A DNA stretch of 64,000 nt from Verpa conica. Lineage: Eukaryota > Ascomycota > Pezizomycetes > Pezizales > Morchellaceae. Location: positions 2,914,001 to 2,978,000 of the forward strand of contig JAUFSD010000003.1 of the NCBI GenBank assembly GCA_033030425.1. Direction: 5' to 3'. Below are positions 32,572 through 46,500 of the stretch, piece after piece. A model generated the notes under the pieces. It searched no databases and was not told where the DNA came from. It was given only the letters and a program-made list of their open reading frames with translations. Positions within the stretch are counted from its first letter, which is position 1. Each line of letters opens with the position of its first letter. The position numbers and the translations under genes were made by a program.

Positions 32572-33756
32572 TCAGTCGGCAGCAATCAACCTCTGGCAGG
32601 GACCTTCTGCCCTAGGCGCAAGGCTATTGTCTACAAAAAGCCCTCGGTCTCTCCACACTCCCCCGTCGAGGGCTAACTCATGAATCTGTTGGTTACCAAC
32701 CTGGTAGAAAATACGAAGGCTTAGATCACCAGGGTCACTAGTTTCGCCCCCACCGCATCGCAAGACGGTGATAGACGAGTTGGCGGTAGTCCTGGTGTTG
32801 TTCACTATATTTGTCTCACTCCAGATATGACCGTCCCAGAAAGTCTCGGTGATATAGTTGTCGGTTGTGATGTTGTAGATACGGATATTGTAGGGACCGT
32901 AGAGAACGCAAGAGACGGAGGAGCCTGGGCGGTAATTGTATTGATATGGGTCATATCCACCTGGACAGTTAGGTTTAGTTGTAGTATAGGAAACGGTAAA
33001 GGGTTAGATACCTGATATATAAGAACCACGGTACCATATGACTTCATAGAACGTGGTGTCTGGTTTTTGGAAGAAGCACCACACCATGTGGGGCTTAGAA
33101 GATATTATACCAGCAGCAAGGCAGCTCCCAGCTAGAATCACGCGCCTTATGCTGTTGTGGCCATAGGACCAGCATTCTGTTGATGGATCATATAGAACTT
33201 CACGAAGGTTTAGTTCTGTATCTTGGAAGTAGACAATAAGTTTGTAAACCCGGTCCCATTCTACTACGGTGTAGCAAGTGGCAGCGAGCTGAGAATAAGG
33301 GGCGGCAGTGATAGGAGCACCATTGATCCTGATGGTCCTGTATTCTGACCACCCCTCGGTAGTCCAATAACACTGTAATTAGATTCTTTAGTAGAGTGAT
33401 AGACAAAAGGTACATTTATATGAGATACCTTGCAAATATTGAAATCTTTATCCAAGTAGAAAAGGTGGATCTGAGAATATTCAATTAGTTTAGGATCCTG
33501 AATAGAGCCGATCTTAGTAACCTACCTCAGGGTGATATGTAATATGGCAGTAAGCGACGGCAATAGGTGTGTTTGGAAGAACAGACCGTTCCTTTCTCAC
33601 GACCACCGATGTGATTAGAGTTCCATTAGGCTCAGTGCGGTGCTCACAGATAGTGCCGTCTGGGTTTTGATAGTACAAGCATAGTTGAGTACCATTCTCG
33701 CCCCTGAGCTCACAAGAGGCCATAGGGAAGAAGTGGGGGACGGTTTCAGTAGTCAT
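32572..33756 (-). CDS. Fucose-specific lectin-like six-bladed beta-propeller protein
   Basis: Four exons, 33756-33526, 33470-33429, 33372-33012 and 32960-32572, with introns of 55, 56 and 51 nt, join in phase to 340 aa, slightly longer than the roughly 310-aa AAL/AFL-type lectins. The protein shows repeated short beta-propeller units: 'TQLCLYYQNPDGTICEHR', 'IHLFYLDKDFNICK' plus 'CYWTTEGWSEY', 'YKLIVYFQDTELNLREVLYD', 'MVWCFFQKPDTTFYEVIWY', 'YNIRIYNITTDNYITETFWD' and 'LSLRIFYQVGNQQIHELA'. Members bind L-fucose and are linked to fruit bodies, conidia or defence against grazers. There is no signal peptide, as in known members. Sugar specificity is inferred from the fold pattern only, and the canonical Arg/Glu/Trp set is not complete in every blade. 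The gene sits alone between long spacers. Confidence 0.75.
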
Positions 33757-34515
33757 CTTAGATCTATATTATAGTTCTATCTGAGCTGTCTCGTAGAGAT
33801 TAGGGTCTTGGAGTGAAGTCAGCACGTTCCTACTAGCCGATATATATAAACGAGTCACGTGACATTCCTTTTGTGTATAGAGATTTCCTTTGTACACCAA
33901 AGATAAATCACTAATCTATCGTTATCTCTTATAGTGGGAGTTCCGATAGCATTTATGGTGGTTGAATACATGTAGTTGTCTACTAATTGAAGGGAAAACA
34001 TTGGGTGAAACACTGAGGAATGGAGTCCCTTTGTGGCTCCTTACTAAATGTATAGTATGAAAAGGAGCTTCCGACCGGAAGAGGATGTTTTAGAGCACCC
34101 TTCCCCCTTATGCTCACTGACACCGATCTATGTTATAATGTATATGATTATTTACGTACGATTAACTACATGTATAGCTAGGATTACGCTATCTTTTCCT
34201 ATTAGATATTGCGGGCTTCAGAGCGATCTAAAGGCACTATGCAATAATTGGAAGCCCAAACATTGTATTATAAGTAGTGATGGAGTTTTGAAAAGGTACA
34301 TTTACATGTAGTTCCACTGGAGTGTTGGATGTACTGATATTCGGTCTACGGAGTTCTCCACGTTTTATCTTGGCCTCTGCCAAGATTAATGGGCACTAGC
34401 GCAGAGCCGCTCCAAGGCCCCGCGAAATTTTTCTACCCTAGAAACTTTGTTTTCACTCCCCACGAAAGAAAAAAAAAATAAGAGCAACTGCCACAAACCA
34501 CACAATTCACCAGCT
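33757..34515. promoter_or_regulatory. Divergent spacer, lectin-like gene / MDN1
   Basis: This 0.76-kb region must carry both promoters. A/T-rich runs such as TATATATAAA at 33839-33848 lie about 85 bp upstream of the lectin-like start and could be its TATA element. A purine-rich AGAAAAAAAAAATAAG segment lies about 50 bp before the MDN1 ATG. Confidence 0.4.
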
Positions 34516-37500
34516 ATGGATTGTACCGGTTTTGATCAGCGATTACTATCCTCGCAGCTAGCATCCTCACTTCCACCAGATACTGTTACACTTCTTTCTG
34601 GAACAACTGACAGTCAATTATACCTTACTACACTCTCCCGTATCGCAATTCAACCAGAATTTACAGAGTTAATCGCAGCATGCTATCAACCGCTCTTTCC
34701 AGACCTTGCTGCCAGGTGGCGGGATTTCGCTTCACTTGAAGAAATGATTTGTGCGTTTGCTAGAGTTTTGCCTGTCATGCCGTATCTGGCGGGGTTGGCG
34801 GAAGAGTTTTTGATACCTGGTTCGAAGACAGAGCCGGGTTTTCTAAGTTCTGTGTCGCAGCTCTCGGAAGAGCAGGTCGCATCACTGCCAGCTCCTCAGA
34901 CTTTGGAGATATTGTTGGCGCTATGGAGGCTGTTGGTGTTCAAGAGAGAGAGTTTTTTGAAACTAGCAAAGATGAAAAATGCTGGCCCTTTGTTGAAGCA
35001 CCCAGATCGTGCGGTAAGGTATATGGCTGTTAGAGTACTATGTGTTTCTCTCAAGGCAGCAGATGCTGCGAGAGAGGAAATGTTTGTGCAGTATGGAGTG
35101 GGTAATGATTGCGAAGAAAAAGTATTGGGAAATTGGGAGGGTAAGGAAATGGATTATGGATTCTTAGTGTAAGTGCTTTCTATAATTAATTAGTACCATG
35201 AATACTTACTAACACCCATGCCAGTCTTATGGAGGACAAAAGACTCGAGAAGCTAGCTGAAGAAGTTCGAAATACAAAGCTTCAGATCCCTGAAGCCATC
35301 GTCCAACGCAGGATAATCCCTACAGACGCTCTATCACCATTGATTGCAGACCTCTGTGGAATCTTGACTCCACGTCTTAGAGGTATGCACCTATTTAATC
35401 TGTTGCGAGATCTATAATTAACAAAAAATATTTTAGGCCCTCCTTCCACACCCTCAAAAATAATCGATACCCCCACAACACGCACTAACATTCATGCCAC
35501 TGCTATCTCCCTCCTTTCCTCTTTCCCTACACTCATAACAGGCCCAGCTGGCTCTGGAAAGACCTTTCTCGTCCACCAAATCGCCCACACCCTCAATACA
35601 CTTCCAACTCTAATTTCGATCCACCTCGGTGACCAGACTGACGCAAAGCTCCTCGTAGGAGCCTATACGACCGCCAACACTCCAGGGTCTTTCGAATGGC
35701 GTCCAGGGGTTTTGACAACTGCCGTGAAAGAGGGTAGATGGGTTCTCGTCGAAGACATTGATAAAGCCCCAACTGAAGTCCTTTCTGTGCTACTCCCACT
35801 CATGGAGCGTGGAGATCTCGTGATTCCGAATCGTGGGGAGACCATCGTCGCAGCGCGAGGGTTTCGCCTTATCGCTACTATGAGAACCTCAGGATCAACC
35901 AAAAAGCAAGACTCACTCCACATCCTTGGTAGCCGCCTCTGGAACCGTGTAAATTTTACTGTACCTGACGAAAATGAGCTTCATAAGATCATTACTGCGC
36001 GCTTCCCATTGCTTACCGCTGTTGCACAATCATTGTTGAGGGTGTATAATACCATCCAATACCTCTACCGCGAGCCTTCTTTCTTTGCGCTCAGTAAGAC
36101 ATCTCTTGGGCGTCAGATCTCACCTAGAGACCTGATCAAATGGTCCACCCGAGTTGAAGCACTTTTTGTCTCTGCTAGCTCCACTGGTGAGACAATATCC
36201 GATGGGCTCTATGACGAGATCTTCATGGAAGCTGTTGATTGTTTCGCTGGATCTCTACAAACAACCGGTGCACGCCATCTCGTAATTAGAAAGATTGCAG
36301 AGGAGATGATGATTCCTTCTCAGCGGGTAGAGCTTTTCCTAAATGGCCATATCCCAGGTTACAATGTCACGGAGAAAACCCTCACGATTGGGCGCGTAAA
36401 ACTTGGGAAGCGGAAACGCAGTAAACGGGTACAGATTCAGAAGAGGCCGTTCGCGACTACAAATCATGCTTTGCGTCTCCTTGAGCAAGTCGGTGTTGCA
36501 GTTCGGGGTGGTGAGCCGGTGTTGCTAGTTGGAGAAACTGGAACGGGAAAGACAACGGTTGTCCAGCAGATGGCTGACATGTTGGGGTATAATCTCACTG
36601 TTATGAACTTATCCCAGCAGACTGAGAGTGGAGATTTACTTGGTGGTTATAAGCCTGTCGATGTACGTACTCTTGCTGTCCCACTGAAGGAGGTATTCGA
36701 GGAATTATTCGAAAAGACCTTTTCCTTAAAGAGAAATAAACGCTTCCTTGAAGTTCTCGGAAAATGCTGGAGCAAGCAACAATGGAACCGCGTTATCACC
36801 CTCTGGGGCGAAGCTGTGAAAATGGCTGAGCAGTTCTTTTCCACTCCAACTCCAGAAATACAGGAGACCGAAGACCAGCCGAAGAAGAAGAGGAGACTCG
36901 ATATGATGGACAAACCGATGCTTCAAGCACTATGGACCCGGTTTGCGAGCGATGTTACAGCATTAGAGAGACAAAGTTCACAAGTGAGCAAGAGCTTCGC
37001 ATTTAGCTTTGTGGAAGGGAGCCTAGTTAAAGCCGCCCGAAATGGAGACTGGGTGCTGCTTGATGAAATAAATTTGGCGGCGCCGGATACGCTGGAAAGC
37101 ATTGCAGACCTGCTAAAAGATGGGAAGGATGGAGATGTGAGGAGTATTCTTCTGTCTGAAAAGGGTGACGTTGAGAGGGTGAAGGCGCATGCGGATTTCC
37201 GGATTTTTGCTTGTATGAACCCCGCTACCGATGTCGGAAAACGTGACCTTCCGAGCGGATTAAGGAGCAGGTTCACAGAACTTTACGTTGTCTCTCCTGA
37301 CCAGGATCTTGGGAATCTTTTGGCGATTGTGAGAGAATATCTTGGGCAGCTTGTGGCGGGGGATGAAAGAGCCGTGGCGGATGTTGCAGGGTTGTATCTG
37401 GAGGCGAAGAAACTATCAGAGGCACAAAGACTTGTTGATGGTGCGAATCAGAGGCCACATTTTAGTATGAGGACTCTTACGAGGACGCTCAGCTATGTAG

Positions 37501-40500
37501 TTGAGATCGCGGGAGTTTATGGCCTGCGGCGGAGTTTGTATGAAGGATTCTGTATGAGTTTTCTAACCCTTCTTGATCGCACTTCCGAGGGCATACTTCT
37601 CCCAGTGATAGAGAGATTCATTCTTGGGAACCAAAAGAACGTTCGGAGCCTTATTTCCCAAATCCCACGGAGACCAATGGGTGCGAATGGAGAAGATTAT
37701 GTACAGTTTGAACACTACTGGATGGCGCGCGGAACTCAGGAGATTGAGGAACAGCCACATTATATCATCACACCCTTTGTTCAGCGGAATATGCTTAACC
37801 TGGTCCGCGCTACTGCAACCCGCCGCTTCCCTGTGTTGATCCAAGGACCTACATCAAGTGGAAAGACAAGTATGATTGAGTACCTTGCCAAACGTACAGG
37901 TCACAAGTTTGTTAGAATCAACAATCACGAACATACCGATCTACAAGAATACCTCGGGAGCTATGTCTCCGACAATACTGGCACCCTCCGATTTCAGGAA
38001 GGAATTTTGGTTGAGGCATTACGGAAGGGCTATTGGATTGTTCTTGATGAATTGAATTTGGCCCCTACAGATGTTCTGGAAGCGCTAAATAGACTGCTCG
38101 ATGATAACCGTGAATTGATGATTCCCGAGACGCAAGAGGTTGTGAGACCACATAAAGAGTTTATGTTGTTTGCGACACAGAACCCACCAGGTCTATATGG
38201 AGGGAGGAAAGTGCTTAGTAGGGCGTTTAGAAATCGGTTTTTAGAACTACATTTCGATGATATACCGGAAGAAGAGTTGGAAACAATTTTGAGGGAGAGA
38301 TGTGGGATTGCGCCAAGTTATTGCGGGAGGATTGTCAAAGTTTACAAGGTGAGTGAGAATCTGTGATGCATATTACTTAGGCAGCTACTAACTTTTCCCC
38401 GCCCAGGAACTTTCGCTACTACGGCAATCGACGAGGTTGTTTGAGCAGAAGAATAGTTTTGCCACACTGCGTGATCTATTCCGGTGGGCAAATCGCGAGG
38501 CTATAGGGTATCAACAGCTTGCCGATAACGGATACATGCTCCTCGCAGAGCGTGTGCGGAAAGAAGACGAGAAACTAGCTGTCAAGAGGGTCCTCGAGGA
38601 GGTGATGAAGGTTAAGATTGATGAGATTTCTCTCTACTCACCAGAGTCGACACAAGAATATCAGCTCGTCATGAAGCTAGAGAGTAACGTAGTGTGGACA
38701 AAGGCGATGCGTAGGCTTTATTCGCTTGTGGCACATTCACTCCGGAATAATGAGCCGGTTCTATTAGTCGGTGGGACTGGGTGTGGGAAAACAACAGTCT
38801 GTCAGATGCTGGCGGAAGCATTTGGGAAGACATTGCAGATTGTCAATGCACACCAGAACACGGAGACTGGAGATATCATTGGTGCACAAAGGCCAATTCG
38901 AAACCGTACCGCCTACACAACACAATTGATCGAAGATCTTTTGGTAGTTTCCCGGGAGCATTCATCTACAATAGAGAACCATAACGCAGAAGCCGGCCTT
39001 GCTGAGCTTCTTGACTCATATGCGGCATTGGATAAACAAACCGTGCAGGGCATTCCAGCCGACCTCAGGTCCCGGATTGAATTTAATCGAGTACGCATTA
39101 AAGCACTGTTTGAGTGGAGTGACGGTAGTCTTATTCAAGCGATGAAGGAAGGGCAATTCTTCTTACTCGATGAGATCTCACTCGCCGATGACTCTGTCTT
39201 GGAACGACTAAATAGTGTTCTAGAGCCCCAACGCGCAATTCTTTTAGCTGAGAAGGGCCCAGAAGAATCTCAAGTTACAGCTACTGATGGATTTCAGTTC
39301 CTAGCCACGATGAATCCCGGTGGCGACTATGGAAAAAAGGAACTCTCTCCTGCTCTGCGGAATCGATTCACAGAAATCTGGGTTCCCTCTATGTCAGATT
39401 TCGAAGATGTTCTGCAGATCGTACGCGCGAAATTGGCGCCTTTTGCACTGCAGCACGCGGATACGATTGTTAGGTTTTCGCAGTGGTTTTCAGAGACATA
39501 TCACTTCACTTCGTCAACGATATCCATTCGTGATGTTCTAGCTTGGGCAAAGTTTGTCAACATGTGTGACCAACAAAATTCTCTTTTCGGGCTGCTACAT
39601 GGAGCAGCATTAGTATTTATTGATGGATTGGGCGCAAATCCATCTGCGGTCTTGATGTCCATGACGGCTGAAGACTTGTTCAAAGAGAAGCGGAAGTGCA
39701 TCCTGAAATTGTCCGAATTGAGTGGCTGTGACCTATCCCCGATTTATGATCAACTTTTTAGTATGGCGATTGACGACAGTACCTTGCGGCTTGGAGGATT
39801 TTACCTACCGAGAAAAGACAATTCAGTTACAGATCTCTCTTTTAATCTTGAGGCACCTACTACTGGTGTAAACGCTATGCGGGTGGTTAGGGCCATGCAG
39901 TTACGGAAACCAATTCTGTTAGAGGGTAGTCCTGGTGTTGGAAAGACAAGTCTTATCTCAGCCCTTGCAGCAGCGTCCGGAAACCCACTAACCCGAATCA
40001 ACTTGTCTGAGCAAACCGATCTCATGGACCTATTTGGTTCTGATGTTCCTGTTGAGGGCGGCCAGAGTGGGGAGTTCGCATGGAGAGACGCGCCATTCCT
40101 ACAAGCAATGCAACGGGGAAACTGGGTACTACTGGATGAGATGAATCTAGCCTCACAATCAGTTCTTGAAGGATTGAATGCATGTCTGGATCATCGTGGA
40201 GAAGCTTATATTTCTGAGCTGGATCGTAGTTTCAAGTGCCACCCGGAATTTGCTGTCTTTGCAGCACAGAACCCACACCACCAGGGTGGAGGAAGGAAGG
40301 GTCTTCCAGCTTCTTTCGTCAACCGATTTACTGTGGTCTATGTTGATACGCTCAACTTAAAAGACCTGCAGTTAATCGCGACTCGCCTATATCCCAACAT
40401 CCCACATGATGATGTATCAAAGGTTATTACCTTCGTTGTACTTCTTGATCGCGAGGTTTCCCAGAGGCGCAGTTTTGGGAATCTTGGTGGACCTTGGGAG

Positions 40501-43500
40501 TTCAATTTGAGAGATACCTTGCGTTGGCTAGGACTTTTATCTTCAACAGAGGGGTTGATCGCTTTCCAAAACCCTTCAGAATTTGTAGATATCATCATCA
40601 AGCAACGCTTTCGCACACCTGAGGACAGAGTTCGTGTCGATGAGCTATTTAATCAAGTATTCGGATACAAACCTACGAAGAGGCATCTCTACCATCAATT
40701 GTCTAAGCATCACTTACAGGTTGGCCATGCAATTATAAGTCGACATAGTGCTGCGCAGCCAGTGTCTCCCCAGGGGGTTGCTCTTCTTAAAGGCAACCTA
40801 CGCTATTTAGAGACAATCATGACTGCCGTCCAACAGAAAATGCCCGTCATTCTAGTTGGTCATTCAGGAACTGGAAAGAGTAGCATTATTAAATTTTTGG
40901 CGAGTGTAGCTGGAGCTGAACTAGCCGAGATTGCATTGAATAGTGATATTGATACAACTGATATTGTCGGTGGCTTTGAGCAAATCGATATTTCGAGAGC
41001 TATCTCCAGCTTGTTTTTGGAACTACAAAGGTTTCTTGAAGAATCAACAATCAAAGTACTTCGTGGCGGTTTTGTCCTAGGGAAAGTACTTTTAGGCCTA
41101 TTTGATAATACCGACTCCTTGGGCGGAGCATTTGGTATTGAGAGACTCAATCATCTCTACTCAGCACTCAGGTCCGCCAGGCCTGAGCTTGCGTCAGGTG
41201 TTTTTGACCGCTTCATTGAGCAGTGTGAGAAATTGATTTCACAAACACATCAGGCCTCGATTGCCCGCTTTGAGTGGGTTGATGGGATGCTAATCCATGC
41301 AATTGAGGAGGGGAAGTGGCTGGTATTAGATAACGCTAACCTTTGTAGCCCTTCTGTGCTTGATCGACTTAATTCGCTCCTGGAACTAAATGGATACCTC
41401 ATTGTCAACGAGCACAGCGATAGGAACGGAGAACCAAAACTTGTTCGTCCACATCCGAACTTTCGGTTGTTTTTGACTATGGACCCGCGTCATGGAGAAC
41501 TCTCAAGGGCTATGCGGAACCGTGGAATGGAGATTTACATGGATTCAGGTGTCATGGCTCCTACGGTGTCAGATATTGACGATAATGAACGACTAAAACT
41601 AGCTCAATATACAGCCTCCACCACAGAGTCTTCTATGGCGTTATATAGTGATATTGACAGACTTCTCAACACTGACACAGATCCCACTATATATGATAAC
41701 CTCATCCAGATAATCTTTGATCATTTACCCCGAGGTCAAATGGGTATTTTGAATAGATGGAAAAACCACATATCTACTTTCCAGATGAGCTCAGTGAAGT
41801 TGGATGCCGTCATAGACGTAGTCAATAGCTTAGCACACCTGAGAAATCACCCACGTGTCGGAAAAATATTGGAGGATTTTCTAGAGTTCCTTTCACAAAA
41901 ATTGAATCTTGGGTCAAAGTTTGGTGAAGCACAGGTCAGTGACTGTGCATATTTAGCTTCTGGCTTTGAATGTTCTGCGATACGATGGGAGCGGATTAGT
42001 ACTGATAGATTTGAAATAAATAAACAGCCATTGAATCCTGTCCGTAATACATCTCTTCTTTCGCCTGGCGCAAAAAAGAAGTACGACCTGAATGAGTTGG
42101 TCATTGCTTTGAACGGCATATATGAATGTTCCAGAGAGATTTTAAGCATCAAAAAGGTGGAAGAAGATATCTTGCAGCGGTCTACAACAACTAGAATGAA
42201 GGAAATGACCTTTTTAGAAAGGTCTGCATCAAAGAGCAAAAACCTTGCACCAGGTTTAGGGGGGAGTGTTGGGTTACCTCTATTTGGATTCTTGGCGGAC
42301 GTCAGACGATCATTAGAGGATTGGTTGACTCAAGAAATCTCAATACAAACAGATATTGTAGGTTGCACCCACTAATTCCTGAGCATGAAAGTAACATCAC
42401 ATTAATACTGACCTGGGAAAGAGTACTATTACGTGGGTATCAGAGATTCTTGATCTGTGGCGAGACATGGTTGAACTAAGCAGTACCAATAACTTGGACG
42501 AGAGCGTGTTTCATGTATACCTTGCGTTCTTGGAAGATTGGCTCAAAGGTGCAGCGGGAGCCTTACCTGCGAGACTAATAGAAACGACTGAAAATGCTCT
42601 TGGGAGTTTTAGAGCACCACTCCAGCTCACTACTGGGTTTTCAATGGAGCTCCTATGGAATGATATGCGCCCATCGGTACCATCTTCACTATTCGCTTGG
42701 GATTCGTATCATGAGCTACAAAATATTGCAGATCGATTTGACGCCGTTGCCTCACGTTTCAAAGGTATGGAGGTCTATCCTTGGTCATGGGTTATCACTC
42801 GTAGTGTCTCATTTTTATCTAGGTTCTTTTGAGGTGATTAGGACTCTCAAGACCTCACTACTCGAAGCACTTATAGCAGTACTCACCTCGAGTGCTGAAA
42901 TTGGGGAGTTGGCCCAAGGGCTAGACCAAGCGATCACACAGCTCGAATCGTTGAGTGTAAATCAGTCGGAAACACAGGAGTCTCTATTAAAAATTACATT
43001 TGACTACTTGCTCAAGTTCAAGGCGTTAAATATTTCCAGTTCAGAAGCCGGGGAGGAATCGGTATGCAAACTAATTATTTGGTCTTGGCAAATGGACTAA
43101 TACTTTAATAGTTCAAAGATACCCTCACGCTTGCCCACTACGCTGGTAGGACTACTTCAAGTCTTCTTGGACACCAAAGAACAAATACAGTGCTAAGTAT
43201 GTCAGACTAGTCAATCAAAAATCTGCGGTGGTTAATCAAAGTCTAGGAACTTCATATAAGCAGATTCTAGAGGATATATACGAGTATGATGTTTCTTCAT
43301 GCGGCCCCCAAGGCTTAGTTCAGGGGAGATTCGCATTAGAGATGTTACGAACTAGGTTAGTAAACATCACTCTGGGGTTTCTACAGTTTTTAACAAATAC
43401 ATTTGAAAGTCGATCTGCAAGACAGTCTTTCATTGGGCAACTTAGTCAACTTAACATTGAACTTGGGGTACTTGGGAAACAATTTACTCTCCTTACCCAA

Positions 43501-46500
43501 CAAGTTACGAGCGACCAAACACTACAGTTGAATACTTTATTGCTCTCAAATATGAGGAAGGCAAGTTTGACTCAAATCCGGCTTTAGTAGATCCTTATCT
43601 CAAATCTGGGCCTAACACTTTCTAGATAATTGAGCTTCATCGCGACTCGTACATCCTACCAAGCTATGAACTACTACTTTCCGCATTCAAGACCCTTGAA
43701 CTTTCGCTCAAAGGAAGGTCAAGACCCCCAGATGGGCTTGCTGATTTGATTTTGATAACTTCCAATGCCGCACTAAAATCAGTAGTCGATGAGCATTTCT
43801 TTCATGTCATAGACTCTCTCATTAAGATCTCTAAGTCTTCTTATTCACAGGGCCTTGTATTATCCGGAAGGGCGTGGACTCATTACGCCCTTGGGTGCCT
43901 GAAGCTCTATGTGCCTAACTGCGCATTTGACCCAGCTATGAAGTGCTTGGTCCAGCGAGAAAGATATTTTAAGCGAAAGGACGAGCTCGGAAGTAGGATC
44001 CAGGCAGAAAAGATGTTTGAGTTGGGATTCACTGGCCAGGAAAACAACTCCCAAATTCAGAGATTAGAAGAACGGCTAATCAGCCTTGGTGAGGAGCCCC
44101 TAAACTCGCATATTGTACGTCCCAAGGAATCTGAAATGGGCTCGCTCCACGGGGACATGTTGAACCTCTTACAAGTTATCGTTCACACAAACCCCCACGA
44201 ACGTCTGCTTCCGTCAATAATAGAACGCAAACCCAATCACAAAGACGAAGAGATATTGTTCCAGAGGAATCTCTCACAAAGCATCGATAGGCTACGTCGG
44301 GGCTATCCTCTCTATAAAGACCTTATTGACCCTATTCTTGGATTTCTTTACTCCTTGAAACTAGGGTTATCGCTTGCTTCTATGGATGCTGAAGGATCAA
44401 CATTTGCAGCATCTCTCATTGATCCAAGTGACCCAGGGGGTTTCGCAGATCAAACTTTAGATGACCGGGAAGATATCAAGCTATTACGACTATGGCAAAT
44501 TGCAGCTCACAAAACTTTCGAGGGTTATGAAAGTACTCCCCTAGTGTCAAAACAGAAAATCCACCGCATCCTGCAAAGCTTTTTCGAGAACTGGAAAATT
44601 AAGAACCAGAAAGAGCAGGAAGAGGCAGCTGCAAATGCAAGCTTGTATAGGTACACAGGCGAAGAGGAAAACGCCGAAGAGACCGAACTTGCAGCGATGT
44701 TTCCGGATTACGAGCGAGAACTAGGAGAACAGAAAACACTACCTGGCTACGAACACCGAGAGCTTGCCTGCCAAATTGCACTATGTCACTCTGCAATCTA
44801 TCTTTCTCCAGATTTAGAATCTACGACCTTATCTTCCCTCATCAAACGTGGTGCTTCGGCGCTAACAAAACACATTGGACAAGAGGATCCTTTCTCCATC
44901 TCCCCGAGCGAAACTGAAATCTTCTTACCAGCAATCATCCTCTCTCTGAAAGAGACCTCGACATGGATCGATGGCGTAACACCACAAACATACGACTTTT
45001 ACACTGAAGAGAACTTAGAACAGGCGCGGAAGCTAGTTATGGTTGTTGAAAAGGCGCTTGCACGGTTAGCACATCTTGTCGAGGCATGGCCTGAGCATGT
45101 TACTCTTCAGGATGCCGTGGAGACCTGCCAACAGCTACTAGATTTGCCAAATTCTACCCCGATCGCACAATTCTTGGCGAAACTTGAGAAGCTACATGAA
45201 CAATTAAACGAATGGCAGGGTGTTGCAAGCATTGAATACTCCGCTGCAGAACATTATGATGCTGTCACGCAACTTATCATTGGTTGGCGGCGCCTCGAGT
45301 TGTCAGCTTGGCCCCGCCTATTCGACATCGAAGACGAAAAGTGTCTTACAGAGGCAAACTCATGGTGGTTTTATGTCTACGAAAGCGTTATTGCAAATCC
45401 CCTCCAACTACTCCACGATGGTCAAGACTTGAGAGAGCATGCACAGCAGCTTCTTACAACTCTAGTGTCTTTCTTAGATTCATCTTCAATCGCCCAATTC
45501 CCGCACCGATTGCAACTTCTACGAGCTTTTGAGCAACATGCCCTTCGTTTGTGCGATGCTTTCCCAGGTATGAGCTTAGTGCGGAAAGGACTATACAACT
45601 TGGTTACGTATTATTCGCAGTATGAGTCCGTGGCCCAAGAAGCTGTAGCGAAGCCTAGGAAGAAATACCAGAAGTCAATGGGTGATGTCGTTTTACTTGC
45701 AAGCTGGAAAGACACCAATATCCTTGCACTTCGCGATAGTGCTAAACGCTCGCACAAGAAGTTGTTTAGAGTTGTTAAGGGATATCGTCAGGCAATCAAC
45801 CAACCGATATTACAACTTCTTCAAGCCGGAATGCCTGATAATCTTACCGAGCACTATGAAGCAAGCGAGGTCGATCCAACACCCCACATCGAACTGCCTA
45901 TAAATACCGAACTTGTGAGAAGTATTTACGAGAAGTTCCTACCGAAATGGACCGAGCGACCAGCACGGTTGCAAGACCTCCCAGCTGCAGTTCAAATGAT
46001 GAAACGCGTGGCACAAGTTCCGTTAGACCGCGTTGAAACAATCAACTTCGTTGATTACTTCGCATCTTCTATAGTCTCTACAATCAAGCAACTCCAATCC
46101 GAGACGCCAGGATCTCTAAATGAAGAAACCAAGGAAATTTCTAAGCACCTAAAGACCCGGAAGCGCAAAGCATTCGCAGATACTTTGAAAGAACTGAAGA
46201 AAATGGGTCTCAAATCGAATTTGAGTGCTGCTTTGCTACAGAAACAAGCTACTCTTGAGCGCATTTTAGTCATAGCAGATCCTCTAGACAACAATCAGGC
46301 CAAGATCGAACGAAAATCTGGAAACAATTACTTTCTTCGCGTTATAGAGATACTTCCAAAAATCAGGAAGGCAGTTGTAGAGCATTCCCAAGACCTAACA
46401 GGTGCAGAAGTCGCGAGGAGTGTGGGATTTATTGAGCACCTGTTTTCTATGATACTAGATCAAAGAACTTCAATCTCATCAGCCTTGAAGGATCTTGAGC

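Noticed and set aside
42358..43625. Several short ORFs suggesting MDN1 is two broken genes
   Set aside because: Introns at 42358-42421, 42765-42822, 43062-43118, 43190-43241 and 43561-43625 join all pieces in phase to one 4,986-aa protein.
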